The position numbers and the translations under genes were made by a program. Shown one piece after another: positions 8,173-16,155 of a stretch of 16,200 nt of DNA; position 1 is the stretch's first letter; each line of letters begins with the position of its first letter. This stretch comes from HGM05232 sp964646495 (GTDB lineage Bacteria > Bacteroidota > Bacteroidia > Bacteroidales > Muribaculaceae): positions 1-16,200 of the forward strand of contig CAZYEO010000052.1 in NCBI GenBank assembly GCA_964646495.1, written 5' to 3'. The notes beneath the pieces were generated by a model that did not search any database, had not been told where the DNA came from, and saw nothing but the letters and a program-made list of their open reading frames with translations.

Positions 8173-8511
8173 ATGGAAACTACAAGACAATCGAAAATAG
8201 CACGCTTGCTTCAAAAGGAAATAAGTGAAATATTCCGTTTGCAAACAGCTAAAATGGGCAATGTGCTTGTATCTGTGAGTGCCGTCAGAGTATCTCCCGA
8301 TTTGAGTGTCGCAAAAGTGTATCTCAGCATATTTCCCTCTGAAAAAAGTGTAGAAATGTTGAAAACAATCAATTCTAATTCCAAGACAATTCGCTATGAT
8401 TTGGCTCAAAAAGTAAGATTTCAATTGCGTAAAACCCCTGAATTGACTTTTTACATTGATGACTCACTTGATTATATCGACAACATTGATAAATTGATGG
8501 CGAAAGAGTAA
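8173..8511 (+). CDS. rbfA: 30S ribosome-binding factor RbfA
   Basis: RbfA binds the 30S subunit and helps 16S rRNA 5'-end maturation, especially in the cold. The ATG at 8173 gives a 112-residue protein starting METTRQSKIARLLQKEISEIF, the expected family N-terminus. An in-frame ATG at 8128 would add 15 residues that overlap the upstream methyltransferase and look non-conserved, so it is rejected. The KH-like core is recognisable in VLVSVSAVRVSPDLSVAKVY and in the C-terminal VRFQLRKTPELTFYIDDSLD. The 19-base spacer from the methyltransferase gene is very AT-rich. A hairpin terminator follows the stop. Confidence 0.94.
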   Translation: METTRQSKIARLLQKEISEIFRLQTAKMGNVLVSVSAVRVSPDLSVAKVYLSIFPSEKSVEMLKTINSNSKTIRYDLAQKVRFQLRKTPELTFYIDDSLDYIDNIDKLMAKE

Positions 8512-8522
8512 AATAAATGGCG

Positions 8523-8560
8523 AAGGTGAACGAAATAGTTTTTTCGCTCACCTTTCCTTA
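8523..8560 (+). terminator. Intrinsic terminator after rbfA
   Basis: Bases 8523-8535 pair with 8542-8554 in a 13-position stem with a single A/C mismatch (AAGGTGA-A-CGAAA against TTTCG-C-TCACCTT), closed by a 6-base loop. The sequence after it is only moderately T-rich (TTCCTTATT). It begins 12 bases after the rbfA stop and ends 38 bases before the permease start, so it probably ends the aroQ-rbfA transcript and may insulate the permease gene. Confidence 0.6.
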
Positions 8561-8592
8561 TTGAAGATACCTGTAAATTTCACAATATATAA

Positions 8593-9837
8593 ATGCCGAT
8601 GAATTATTTCACGCTCAAAGTGGCTTGGCGCTATTTGTTTTCAAAAAAATCACATAGTGCCGTCAATATCATTTCTTTTGTGGCTCTTTGTGGCGTGGTG
8701 GTCACAGCCGCTGCATGCGTGTGTGTATTATCGGTATATAATGGATTCAGTGATTTATTCCAAGGGAAATATGCACAATTCGATCCGCAACTTAAAGTAT
8801 ATCCATCAGAAGGTAAAGTAATATCAGATGGTGATAGCCTTGCCGGGATAATAAAAAACATACCCGGTGTTACTGTTGTCATGCCGACAATTGAGGATAA
8901 TGCTCTCGCAAAATATGGCAAAAATCAGATGCCTGTGATGCTGAAAGGTGTAGTAGCCGAGAAATTTGATTCTATATCCAAAATACGAGATTTACTTATT
9001 GAGGAGTCCCAATATGAATTAAAAAATATCTACGGAGATAATATGGCATTATTAAGTATTGGTAGTGCAAGTGTTTTTTTGAGTAATAATCCGAGCTATA
9101 ATGAGCTATACTTATTCTCTCCGCGCCGCAAAGGTAGGGTGAACATCGCAAATCCCATGACAGCGTTTAGAGCCGATACGCTGGGAGTTAGTGGAGTGTT
9201 TAAGGTGGATGAACCGGTATATGATAATAATTATATAATAGTGCCGATCGATGTTACACGAAAGTTATTTGATTATCCACAGCAAGCTTCGGCTATTGAA
9301 GTCGGCGTAGCAAATAATATATCTGTAGAGTCAATGCTTAATACTATACAAAGCAAAATAGGAAGTGGATATGTGGTGAAAGATGGATTGATGCAACAAG
9401 ATGCATCCTTTCGCATGGTAAACATTGAAAAATGGATTACCTTTCTTCTTCTCGGATTTATATTTATAATTGCTACATTTAATGTAGTGAGCACCCTTGC
9501 AGTGCTTGTAATAGAGAAAGATGCAAGTATTGAAACATTCATGAACCTTGGAGCCACAAATAAGCAAATATCAAATATATTTATAACCGAAGGATGGCTT
9601 ATCAATATTTGTGGTGCAGTATTAGGGGTGATATTAGGTATAGTCCTTTGTCTTATACAGCAATATTTCGGTGTTATAAAGTTATCGGGCGACCCATCGA
9701 TGATGATTATTTCTGATTATCCGGTGAGAGTGAGGTGGAGCGATATGACATTTATACTCGTTTTGCTGGGAGTCGTAGGTACGCTCACTACCGTTGCCAC
9801 CGGAGCAATAATGCGGCATCGTTTGAAATATAAATAA
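8593..9837 (+). CDS. LolC/LolE-type ABC permease (FtsX domain)
   Basis: This is an inner-membrane permease of the family that extracts lipoproteins from the inner membrane with an ATPase (LolD) and the chaperone LolA. The 414 residues show the standard layout: a first membrane helix (about 24-47), a large periplasmic domain (about 50-280), then three helices (about 283-307, 336-356 and 385-407). The cytoplasmic loop VIEKDASIETFMNLGAT is the typical FtsX coupling segment that contacts the ATPase. No LolD-like ATPase is in the window, so the partner lies elsewhere. A second ATG at 8599 is an equally possible start. Lipoprotein release is likely from the family; another MacB-like export role cannot be excluded. 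Confidence 0.85.
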   Translation: MPMNYFTLKVAWRYLFSKKSHSAVNIISFVALCGVVVTAAACVCVLSVYNGFSDLFQGKYAQFDPQLKVYPSEGKVISDGDSLAGIIKNIPGVTVVMPTIEDNALAKYGKNQMPVMLKGVVAEKFDSISKIRDLLIEESQYELKNIYGDNMALLSIGSASVFLSNNPSYNELYLFSPRRKGRVNIANPMTAFRADTLGVSGVFKVDEPVYDNNYIIVPIDVTRKLFDYPQQASAIEVGVANNISVESMLNTIQSKIGSGYVVKDGLMQQDASFRMVNIEKWITFLLLGFIFIIATFNVVSTLAVLVIEKDASIETFMNLGATNKQISNIFITEGWLINICGAVLGVILGIVLCLIQQYFGVIKLSGDPSMMIISDYPVRVRWSDMTFILVLLGVVGTLTTVATGAIMRHRLKYK

Positions 9838-9852
9838 CTAAAAATCTATGCC

Positions 9853-9864
9853 TTAGCATGCTAA
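9853..9864. repeat. 12-base perfect palindrome
   Basis: TTAGCATGCTAA reads identically on both strands. It lies just after the permease stop and 24 bases before the -33-like box of the predicted rmlB promoter. It is too compact to form a good terminator. Its position would suit an operator, but about four perfect 12-base palindromes are expected by chance in a window this size. Confidence 0.3.
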
Positions 9865-9887
9865 CTAAAATCACATGCAATGATTTA

Positions 9888-9917
9888 TTGGTATTTCATG
9901 GGAATTTCGTATCTTGC
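9888..9917 (+). promoter_or_regulatory. Putative promoter of the polysaccharide operon
   Basis: A TTGG element (9888-9891) is followed 18 bases later by TATCTTGC (9910-9917), an imperfect form of the Bacteroidota -7 consensus TAnnTTTG. Transcription would start around 9923-9925. That leaves almost no leader for an ATG at 9926 but about 20 bases for the ATG at 9947, which supports the later rmlB start. The match is imperfect. Confidence 0.35.
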
Positions 9918-9946
9918 AGGCATAAATGAAAAAATATACCTGTGCA

Positions 9947-11146
9947 ATGAAATCATACTTAGTAACGGGAGCTGCCGGATTTATAGGCGCCAATTATGTG
10001 AAATATATATTGAAAAAGCATGGCGAGAATGTGAAGATTGTGATTCTCGACTCGCTCACCTATGCCGGCAATATGATGACAATCAAGGATGAGCTTGAGT
10101 TGCCCAACGTCACCTTTGTAAAAGGAGATATAGGTGATACCAAAATTGTGAAAAATATTTTGGAAACGCATGATGTGGATTATATCGTGAATTTTGCGGC
10201 AGAATCCCATGTGGATAGGAGTATTAGCAATCCTCGTCTATTTCTCGAAACCAATATTCTCGGTACTCAAAATCTTCTCGATTGTGCCCGCCATGCTTGG
10301 TGGGTGAGGAAAGATGATGCAGGGAAAAATATATATAAGGATGGCAAAAAATATCTGCAAATTTCCACCGATGAAGTTTATGGTTCATTAGAAAAGGATT
10401 TTGATGTTCCAAAACCGTTGGAAATTACATCCGACATAAAAAGCGTAATAGGGAGCCGAAGCGATATGAAAACATTCGGACTGAAATATTTTACCGAAAG
10501 CACTCCTTTAGCCCCAAGATCGCCATATTCAGCATCCAAAACAGGAGCCGACCTTATTGTGGAGGCTTATGCCGAAACGTATGGTTTCCCAATCAATATT
10601 ACACGTTGTAGCAATAATTACGGCCCATATCATTTTCCTGAAAAACTCATACCTCTCATTATAAATAATATACTTGAAGGTAAAAAACTCCCGGTATATG
10701 GGAAAGGGGAAAACGTGCGCGATTGGCTATATGTAGAAGATCATGCAAAAGCAATAGATATCGTTTTGCGCGAAGGGAAAACCGGAGAAGTATATAATGT
10801 AGGAGGATTTAATGAAGAAAGCAATATAGAGATTGTAAAACTCGTTATACATACGATTGCACGACTGATGAATGAAAATCCCGATTATCAAAAATTACTG
10901 AAATGCAGCATTGATGATATAGGGGAGAATCTTATAGAATATGTGAGCGACAGACCGGGACACGATATGCGTTATGCTATAGATCCGAGGAAAATCGCCA
11001 CAGAATTGGGTTGGTATCCCGAAACTACGTTTGCAGAGGGTATAGAGCGTACCATTCGTTGGTATCTTGACAACCAATGGTGGGTGGATAGTGTTACATC
11101 AGGGGAATATCAAAAGTATTACCAAGATATGTATTCAAATCGCTAA
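9947..11146 (+). CDS. rmlB: dTDP-glucose 4,6-dehydratase
   Basis: RmlB converts dTDP-glucose to dTDP-4-keto-6-deoxyglucose with bound NAD, the branch point for many deoxysugars. From the ATG at 9947 the protein has 399 residues and starts MKSYLVTGAAGFIGANY, placing the Rossmann motif GAAGFIG at 8-14 as in the family. An ATG at 9926 would add seven poorly conserved residues. Catalytic Thr-Asp-Glu is at 141-143 (STDEVYG) and YxxxK at 194-198 (YSASK). The protein is longer than the roughly 360-residue enterobacterial enzyme. The extra sequence includes about 148-185, before the YSASK helix, a layout I recall from Bacteroidales homologues. It heads the dTDP-sugar operon, 17 bases before rmlA. Confidence 0.93.
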   Translation: MKSYLVTGAAGFIGANYVKYILKKHGENVKIVILDSLTYAGNMMTIKDELELPNVTFVKGDIGDTKIVKNILETHDVDYIVNFAAESHVDRSISNPRLFLETNILGTQNLLDCARHAWWVRKDDAGKNIYKDGKKYLQISTDEVYGSLEKDFDVPKPLEITSDIKSVIGSRSDMKTFGLKYFTESTPLAPRSPYSASKTGADLIVEAYAETYGFPINITRCSNNYGPYHFPEKLIPLIINNILEGKKLPVYGKGENVRDWLYVEDHAKAIDIVLREGKTGEVYNVGGFNEESNIEIVKLVIHTIARLMNENPDYQKLLKCSIDDIGENLIEYVSDRPGHDMRYAIDPRKIATELGWYPETTFAEGIERTIRWYLDNQWWVDSVTSGEYQKYYQDMYSNR

Positions 11147-11163
11147 CAAAACAAAAAGAAGCT

Positions 11164-12051
11164 ATGAAAGGTATAGTTCTTGCCGGAGGATCAGGCACAC
11201 GCCTGTATCCGATAACAAAAGGAGTGAGTAAACAATTATTGCCGGTTTACGACAAACCGATGATATATTACCCTGTGTCGGTGCTTATGCTTGCCGGAAT
11301 TAAGGATATTTTGATAATCTCGACTCCCGAAGACTTACCCCTATTTAAACGGTTGTTGGGCGATGGTACTTCTTTTGGAATCAAATTTTCCTATGCAGAG
11401 CAACCTACACCCGGTGGGTTGGCACAAGCATTTTTAATTGGTGAGGAATTTATCGGTGATGATACTGTTGCACTTGTACTTGGCGATAATCTTTTTTATG
11501 GTCAAGGATTTACTCAAATGCTCGAAAAAGCAGTGGCTACAGCAGATAGTGGCGATGCAACTGTATTTGCTTATCCAGTGAAAGATCCCAATAGGTATGG
11601 TGTGGTGAGTTTCGATGATAAGGGTAAAGCAATGACAATAGTGGAAAAACCGGAATTTCCGGAATCGAATTTTGCTGTCACTGGGCTATATTTTTATCCC
11701 AACAATGTGATTGAGATAGCAAAATCCACCAAGCCATCGGCACGAGGAGAATTGGAGATAACATCTGTGAACCAAGTGTATTTGGCTATGAATAAATTGA
11801 GTGTACAACTTTTCGGAAGAGGATTTGCATGGCTCGATACCGGAACATTTGAATCGCTGCAAGAGGCTTCAAATTTTATAGAAACAATACAAAATAGACA
11901 GGGATTTCAGGTTGCATCGCTCGAAGAGATTGCATTCCGTAAAAATTGGATCACTGCCCAACAGTTACTTCAACTTGCTCAGCCAATGAGCAAAAATGAA
12001 TATGGACAATATTTAATTCAACTTGCCAATGATGGAGTGGAACAATCCTAA
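11164..12051 (+). CDS. rmlA: Glucose-1-phosphate thymidylyltransferase
   Basis: RmlA joins glucose-1-phosphate and dTTP to give dTDP-glucose, the substrate of the preceding RmlB. The 295 residues match the tetrameric RmlA family. The nucleotide-binding signature GGSGTRLYPIT is at 8-18, followed by KQLLPVYDKPMIYYP (23-37). LGDNLFYG with metal-binding Asp108 and the IVEKPEFPESNFAVTGLYFY segment (about 160-180) are also typical. The 3' end overlaps the first ketoisomerase gene by 20 bases, indicating one operon with coupled translation. Confidence 0.95.
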   Translation: MKGIVLAGGSGTRLYPITKGVSKQLLPVYDKPMIYYPVSVLMLAGIKDILIISTPEDLPLFKRLLGDGTSFGIKFSYAEQPTPGGLAQAFLIGEEFIGDDTVALVLGDNLFYGQGFTQMLEKAVATADSGDATVFAYPVKDPNRYGVVSFDDKGKAMTIVEKPEFPESNFAVTGLYFYPNNVIEIAKSTKPSARGELEITSVNQVYLAMNKLSVQLFGRGFAWLDTGTFESLQEASNFIETIQNRQGFQVASLEEIAFRKNWITAQQLLQLAQPMSKNEYGQYLIQLANDGVEQS

Positions 12052-12436
12052 ACTCATTGAATTGCCTAAAATAGAGGACCCCAGGGGTAATCTTTCATTT
12101 GTGGAGGGTTGTAATCATATACCTTTTGAAGTGAAAAGATGCTATTGGGTATATGATGTACCGGGAGGGCAAAAGCGTTTTGGACATGCTTTTCGTGAAC
12201 AGTGCGAATTTATTATTGCACTATCGGGGAGTTTTGATGTGGTGCTAAATGATGGTACGACAGAGCAACGATTTCATTTGGCACGCTCATATTACGGACT
12301 TTATGTGCCAAAAATGATGTGGAGAGAAATTGATAATTTTTCTACAAATTCAGTGGCGTTCGTAATGTCGTCTACCGAATATTCCCCCCACGACTATATA
12401 GAGGATTTTGACGAATATAAAAAAGAAAAGTTCTGA
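12032..12436 (+). CDS. WxcM/FdtA-type sugar 3,4-ketoisomerase, copy 1 (HAF variant)
   Basis: This is a small RmlC-like cupin of the FdtA/QdtA family, which isomerises dTDP-4-keto-6-deoxyglucose to a 3-keto sugar. Starting at the ATG at 12032 it has 134 residues (MEWNNPKLIELPKIEDPRG). A TTG at 12023 and an ATG at 12029 are alternatives. It keeps the family elements DPRGNL (16-21), YDVPGG, ALSGSFDVVLNDG and DYIEDFDEY. The catalytic His-x-His of FdtA is here His52-Ala-Phe54, so the second His is lost. The gene overlaps rmlA by 20 bases, and its stop codon shares one base with the start of copy 2. It may be the isomerase with altered chemistry, a different isomerase, or a non-catalytic partner of copy 2. 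Confidence 0.85.
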   Translation: MEWNNPKLIELPKIEDPRGNLSFVEGCNHIPFEVKRCYWVYDVPGGQKRFGHAFREQCEFIIALSGSFDVVLNDGTTEQRFHLARSYYGLYVPKMMWREIDNFSTNSVAFVMSSTEYSPHDYIEDFDEYKKEKF

Positions 12437-12879
12437 TGGAGGAATATATAAATCCACACCGTAAATCGCATATCGAACAGTGCAAATTGATAACATTATC
12501 CAAGCATCATCATGAAAATGGTAATCTTTCTACAGTAGAGGGTTTTCGTGATCTCCCATATTCCATAAAAAGAGCATATTACTTATATGATGTGCCGGGG
12601 GGAGAGGAGCGCGGAGGACATTCGCATCACGAATGTTATGGATTTATTATAGCTGTGAGTGGTAGTTTTGATGTCGTGATAAGTGATGGCATTGAGACTA
12701 AAACCGTGAGTCTGAATAGATCCAATGTGGGATTGCTCATTGTTCCCGGAATATGGCGAGTGCTCAATAATTTTTCATCGGGTTCGGTGTGTCTTGTTAT
12801 TGCTTCACATCAATATGAAGAGGACGACTATGTGAGATCTTATGATGAATTTTTAGCTCTCACACAAAATAAAATATAG
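12436..12879 (+). CDS. WxcM/FdtA-type sugar 3,4-ketoisomerase, copy 2 (HSH)
   Basis: This is a second cupin of the same family, 147 residues, clearly paralogous to the preceding gene across its whole length (shared KLI-L-K, GNLS-VEG, YDVPGG, SGSFDVV and NFS-SV). It retains the His-x-His motif as His62-Ser-His64 (GGHSHHE), so it is the better candidate for the active dTDP-3,4-ketoisomerase (FdtA or QdtA type). It reads ENGNL where copy 1 has DPRGNL, so the Arg at that position is replaced by Asn29. The ATG overlaps the stop of copy 1 by one base (TGATG), a classic coupling arrangement, and 20 bases separate it from the aminotransferase. The product stereochemistry at C4 cannot be deduced. Confidence 0.86.
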   Translation: MEEYINPHRKSHIEQCKLITLSKHHHENGNLSTVEGFRDLPYSIKRAYYLYDVPGGEERGGHSHHECYGFIIAVSGSFDVVISDGIETKTVSLNRSNVGLLIVPGIWRVLNNFSSGSVCLVIASHQYEEDDYVRSYDEFLALTQNKI

Positions 12880-12899
12880 ATTAAAGTTAATAGTGCAAA

Positions 12900-14021
12900 A
12901 TGGTAAAATATCCGTTTCTCGACCTTAAAATAGTAAATTCCTCAGTTGAGGAGGAGCTAAAGGCAGCAGCCAATGCCGTAATTAGTTCGGGTAGATATAT
13001 TCTTGGCGAAAATGTAACACGTTTGGAAGATAACCTTGCGCAATTGTGCGAAGTGAATCATGCTGTTGCCACAAGCACAGGACTTGATGCTTTGCGTCTT
13101 ATATTCAGAGCATATATCGAGATGGGAGAGATGCAACCCGGAGATGAAGTGATAGTTCCGGCAAACACTTTTATAGCGTCATCTCTTGCCGTGAGCGATT
13201 GCGGATTGATTCCTGTGTTTGCCGATGCCTCACCCTACACTATGAATCTTGATTTAGGAAAAGTAGAATCATATATCACACCGCGTACCAAAGCGATTAT
13301 GACAGTGCATTTATATGGTACTCCTTGTTGGAACGAAGTGTTGATAGATTTGCGAGAAAAATATAATTTAAAAATAATAGAGGATAATGCTCAAGCTATA
13401 GGGGCTGTGGCTGAATGTGGCGGAGTATTTGGCACAAATATTACCGGCGGACTCGGTGATGCAAGTGCCATGAGTTTCTATCCTACTAAGAATATAGGTG
13501 CGTTGGGCGATGCCGGAGCTGTGACAACAAACGATGCTGATCTTTCGAAAGTGGTGCGTGAACTTCTGAATTATGGTTCGGACAGACGCTATCACAACAT
13601 ATATCGTGGTCTTAATTGCCGTATGGATGAATTGCAGGCTGCGTTCATTAATGTAAAATTACCTTATCTTGAAGCCGAAAATGAGCATCGACGTGCATTG
13701 GCTCGCACATATAATTGTTGCATTGTCAATCCTCTTATACGCAAGCCACTTATAAATGGTAATTTAGGACAAGTGTGGTATCATTATGTGTTACAACTGG
13801 ATAGACGTGACGAGTTTCGAGAATTTATGCTGAAAAACGGGGTGGAAACAGATGTTTTGTATCCTGTTCCATTGCCATGTCAGCCATGTTACAACGAAGA
13901 CACATCTAATATAAGCCAAACTGTAAATTTATGCGCTCGAATCGTGAGCATTCCGTTATCATCGATGATAAGCGATGAAGATGCCGTAGCCATTAGTCAT
14001 ATTGTAAACCGATTTGAATAA
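12900..14021 (+). CDS. DegT/DnrJ/EryC1/StrS sugar aminotransferase (FdtB-type)
   Basis: This is a PLP-dependent sugar-nucleotide transaminase, 373 residues, the usual family length. Visible features are the STGLDAL phosphate-binding loop (59-65), VIVPANTFIASSLAV (85-98), Asp162 in EDNAQAIGA pairing with the pyridine nitrogen, and the Schiff-base Lys197 in SFYPTKNIGALGDAGAV. GLNCRMDELQAA and the C-terminal PLPCQPCY segment match 3-aminotransferases such as FdtB and QdtB. Following directly on the ketoisomerases, it most likely aminates C3 to give dTDP-3-amino-3,6-dideoxygalactose or -glucose. No acetyltransferase (FdtC/QdtC) is in the window. The MBOAT gene follows after 6 bases. Confidence 0.9.
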   Translation: MVKYPFLDLKIVNSSVEEELKAAANAVISSGRYILGENVTRLEDNLAQLCEVNHAVATSTGLDALRLIFRAYIEMGEMQPGDEVIVPANTFIASSLAVSDCGLIPVFADASPYTMNLDLGKVESYITPRTKAIMTVHLYGTPCWNEVLIDLREKYNLKIIEDNAQAIGAVAECGGVFGTNITGGLGDASAMSFYPTKNIGALGDAGAVTTNDADLSKVVRELLNYGSDRRYHNIYRGLNCRMDELQAAFINVKLPYLEAENEHRRALARTYNCCIVNPLIRKPLINGNLGQVWYHYVLQLDRRDEFREFMLKNGVETDVLYPVPLPCQPCYNEDTSNISQTVNLCARIVSIPLSSMISDEDAVAISHIVNRFE

Positions 14022-14027
14022 AACGAA

Positions 14028-15434
14028 ATGCTCTTCAATTCAATTGAGTTTGCAATATTTTTCCCTTTAGTATTTTTTATATACTGGGCTATAAATAAGC
14101 ATCTAAGGTTACAAAATATATTCATACTATTAGTAAGTTATATATTTTATGCGTGGTGGGATTGGCGTTTCTTATCCCTACTTGTATTTACGACATCCAC
14201 AACATATTTATCGGGAATCCTAATTTCAAAATCCGATCATAAGCGAGCGAAATGGTGGATGTTGGCAAATATCGTCATAAATCTTTCCATACTTGGAACT
14301 TTTAAATATTTCAATTTTTTTGCTGACGGACTTCGCAAGATATTTGAAATGGTAGGTTTTTACCCCGATTGGGCTACGATGAATGTGATATTGCCAATAG
14401 GCATATCATTCTATACGTTTCAAGCCATAAGTTACTCTGTGGATGTGTATCGAGGAATCATTAAGCCCACACGAAGTCCTTTGCTGTTTTTTTCGTATAT
14501 AAGTTTCTTTCCTCAACTCCTTGCCGGTCCGATAGAAAAGGCAGGAAAATTGATACCTCAATTCAGTCGTGCACGAAGTTTTGATTACGATAATGCCGTG
14601 ATTGGCATGAGGCAGATTTTGTGGGGATTGGTGAAAAAAATACTTATTGCCGATATGTGCGCCTATTATGTGAATGAGATTTATCTGCACCCACAATATT
14701 ATGGAGGGGCTTCAATGCTATGGATAATAGTTTTGTTCCTGTTTCAGATGTATGGCGATTTTTCGGGATATTCGGATATAGCCATCGGAACGGCGAGATT
14801 AATGGGAATAGAATTGTCGCAAAATTTTAGATTTCCACTCTTTTCCAGGTCGTTTTCAGAGTTTTGGCGTAGGTGGAATATGACCCTTATGGGGTGGTTT
14901 CGTGATTATGTGTATATCCCTCTTGGAGGTTCGAGGCGAGGGCAACGACTACTTGTCATAAACGTTCTTATCGTGTTTTTCCTTTCCGGATTGTGGCATG
15001 GAGCAAGTGCCGTAATGATAGGATGGGGAGTAGCTAATGGGTTGTGCTTTATTCCGGCACTTTTGTGGGGAAAGAAATATTCTATTGATGAGCCATATAA
15101 ATTAAGCGATATACCTAAAATATTGCTGACATTTTCTGTTATTGCTATTTTGACGTTTATAGCTATGAATTGTGGCTCTATCGAAAGCGCAATCAAATAT
15201 TTTCAGAATGTGAGCAATGCTCCGTTTTTTGGGTATTTTGGAGGGAAAACGCCATTGATTTTCTTAGTTCCATTCATTGTAATAGAATGGTTGGGTAGGA
15301 AAAATCAATTTGCGATCGAGAAAATCCCGTTTCCATATCGTTGGCAGCGGATGCTTGTGTATTGGGTTATATCTCTATTGCTGATTTATGGCACAAATTT
15401 TGAAACCCAAGAGTATATTTATTTCCAATTCTGA
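14028..15434 (+). CDS. MBOAT-family membrane O-acyltransferase (AlgI-like)
   Basis: This is a multi-pass inner-membrane protein of 468 residues that transfers acyl groups, usually acetyl, across or at the membrane onto a polysaccharide or wall polymer. The MBOAT core is intact: SFSEFWRRWNMTLMGWFRDYVYIPLGG (about 275-301, quoted here only by its key residues Trp280, Arg282 and Asp293-Tyr294) and the invariant active-site His324 in SGLWHGASA. The N-terminal MLFNSIEFAIFFPLVFFIYW is typical of the AlgI/DltB branch. It lies 6 bases after the aminotransferase and 7 bases before a membrane-anchored SGNH-like gene, the usual two-component arrangement for O-acylation of exported glycans. The acceptor is probably the polysaccharide made with the dTDP-amino sugar. 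Confidence 0.92.
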   Translation: MLFNSIEFAIFFPLVFFIYWAINKHLRLQNIFILLVSYIFYAWWDWRFLSLLVFTTSTTYLSGILISKSDHKRAKWWMLANIVINLSILGTFKYFNFFADGLRKIFEMVGFYPDWATMNVILPIGISFYTFQAISYSVDVYRGIIKPTRSPLLFFSYISFFPQLLAGPIEKAGKLIPQFSRARSFDYDNAVIGMRQILWGLVKKILIADMCAYYVNEIYLHPQYYGGASMLWIIVLFLFQMYGDFSGYSDIAIGTARLMGIELSQNFRFPLFSRSFSEFWRRWNMTLMGWFRDYVYIPLGGSRRGQRLLVINVLIVFFLSGLWHGASAVMIGWGVANGLCFIPALLWGKKYSIDEPYKLSDIPKILLTFSVIAILTFIAMNCGSIESAIKYFQNVSNAPFFGYFGGKTPLIFLVPFIVIEWLGRKNQFAIEKIPFPYRWQRMLVYWVISLLLIYGTNFETQEYIYFQF

Positions 15435-15441
15435 TATTGCC

Positions 15442-16155
15442 ATGAAGAAAAATCTAAAATATTTTTGTATTCGCACGGCGATAGCATCAATCCCTATTAT
15501 TCTCCTTGTATTGGGATATATATGGGAAGATCCCTTTCGTGTGATTTGGAATTACGACCCTTATTTCACCAAAGAAAATCCTATGATGGTAGGTTGGAAT
15601 AAGTCGGTGGTTTCTACGCAAGCGTTCGATAATAATTATAAAAAGCAAAAATATAATTCTTTCGTATTTGGCTCATCTCTTGCTATTGGTTATGGCACCG
15701 AAGCATGGCGAAAACATCTGCCTGAGGGTGCATCTATATTTCATTTCGATGTTTCAGCCGAAACTGTGAGAGGAATGCTCCTGAAAATGAAATATATAAA
15801 TGAAAAGGGCTTAGATATAGACAATGCACTTATAGTTTTTAACCCCAAATTTCATAATGTAAATGAAGGTGCGCCATTGCATTTGGTAAGGCAGCATTAT
15901 AATCTTACTCCCGAATGGGATTACTTTGATTTTGAAAAGATGTTTTTCAAATTGGTGCTAAACCGCGATTTTACCATTGATTACCTAAAAGCAAAATTTA
16001 GTGGTGAAGATCCAAGTGTTATTAATAAAACTATATTCAATGTCCCGGCAATAGATTACGATGCTATCAGTAATGAAGAGAGATATGATAGTATCGATAA
16101 TCTTATTTTACATGATGAAAGTAAATATTACACACCCAAACGAATAGCTACTTGA
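15442..16155 (+). CDS. Membrane-anchored SGNH-like protein, partner of MBOAT, possibly truncated
   Basis: Starting at the ATG at 15442 (7 bases after the MBOAT stop), the protein has 237 residues. One membrane helix (about 8-27) anchors a periplasmic domain. FVFGSSLAIGYG (74-85) resembles the block I Ser region (GSS at 77-79) of SGNH/GDSL acyltransferases of the AlgJ/AlgX/DltD type. An upstream ATG at 15388 lies inside the MBOAT gene and would add a polar tail before the helix, so it is rejected. SGNH proteins carry their catalytic Asp-x-x-His near the C-terminus; I see no such motif before the stop. The protein therefore ends early, is frame-shifted, or is a non-catalytic relative. It presumably works with the MBOAT protein. 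I do not recognise a named family beyond this. Confidence 0.7.
   Translation: MKKNLKYFCIRTAIASIPIILLVLGYIWEDPFRVIWNYDPYFTKENPMMVGWNKSVVSTQAFDNNYKKQKYNSFVFGSSLAIGYGTEAWRKHLPEGASIFHFDVSAETVRGMLLKMKYINEKGLDIDNALIVFNPKFHNVNEGAPLHLVRQHYNLTPEWDYFDFEKMFFKLVLNRDFTIDYLKAKFSGEDPSVINKTIFNVPAIDYDAISNEERYDSIDNLILHDESKYYTPKRIAT

Noticed and set aside
8574..8581. TAAATTTC as a promoter for the LolC/E permease
   Set aside because: It deviates from TAnnTTTG at the last base, has no -33 box at proper spacing, and would place the start only a few bases before the ATG.
9880..10092. Small plus-strand frame at the rmlB start
   Set aside because: It overlaps rmlB in another frame with no domain or conserved pattern; it is a shadow of the real gene.
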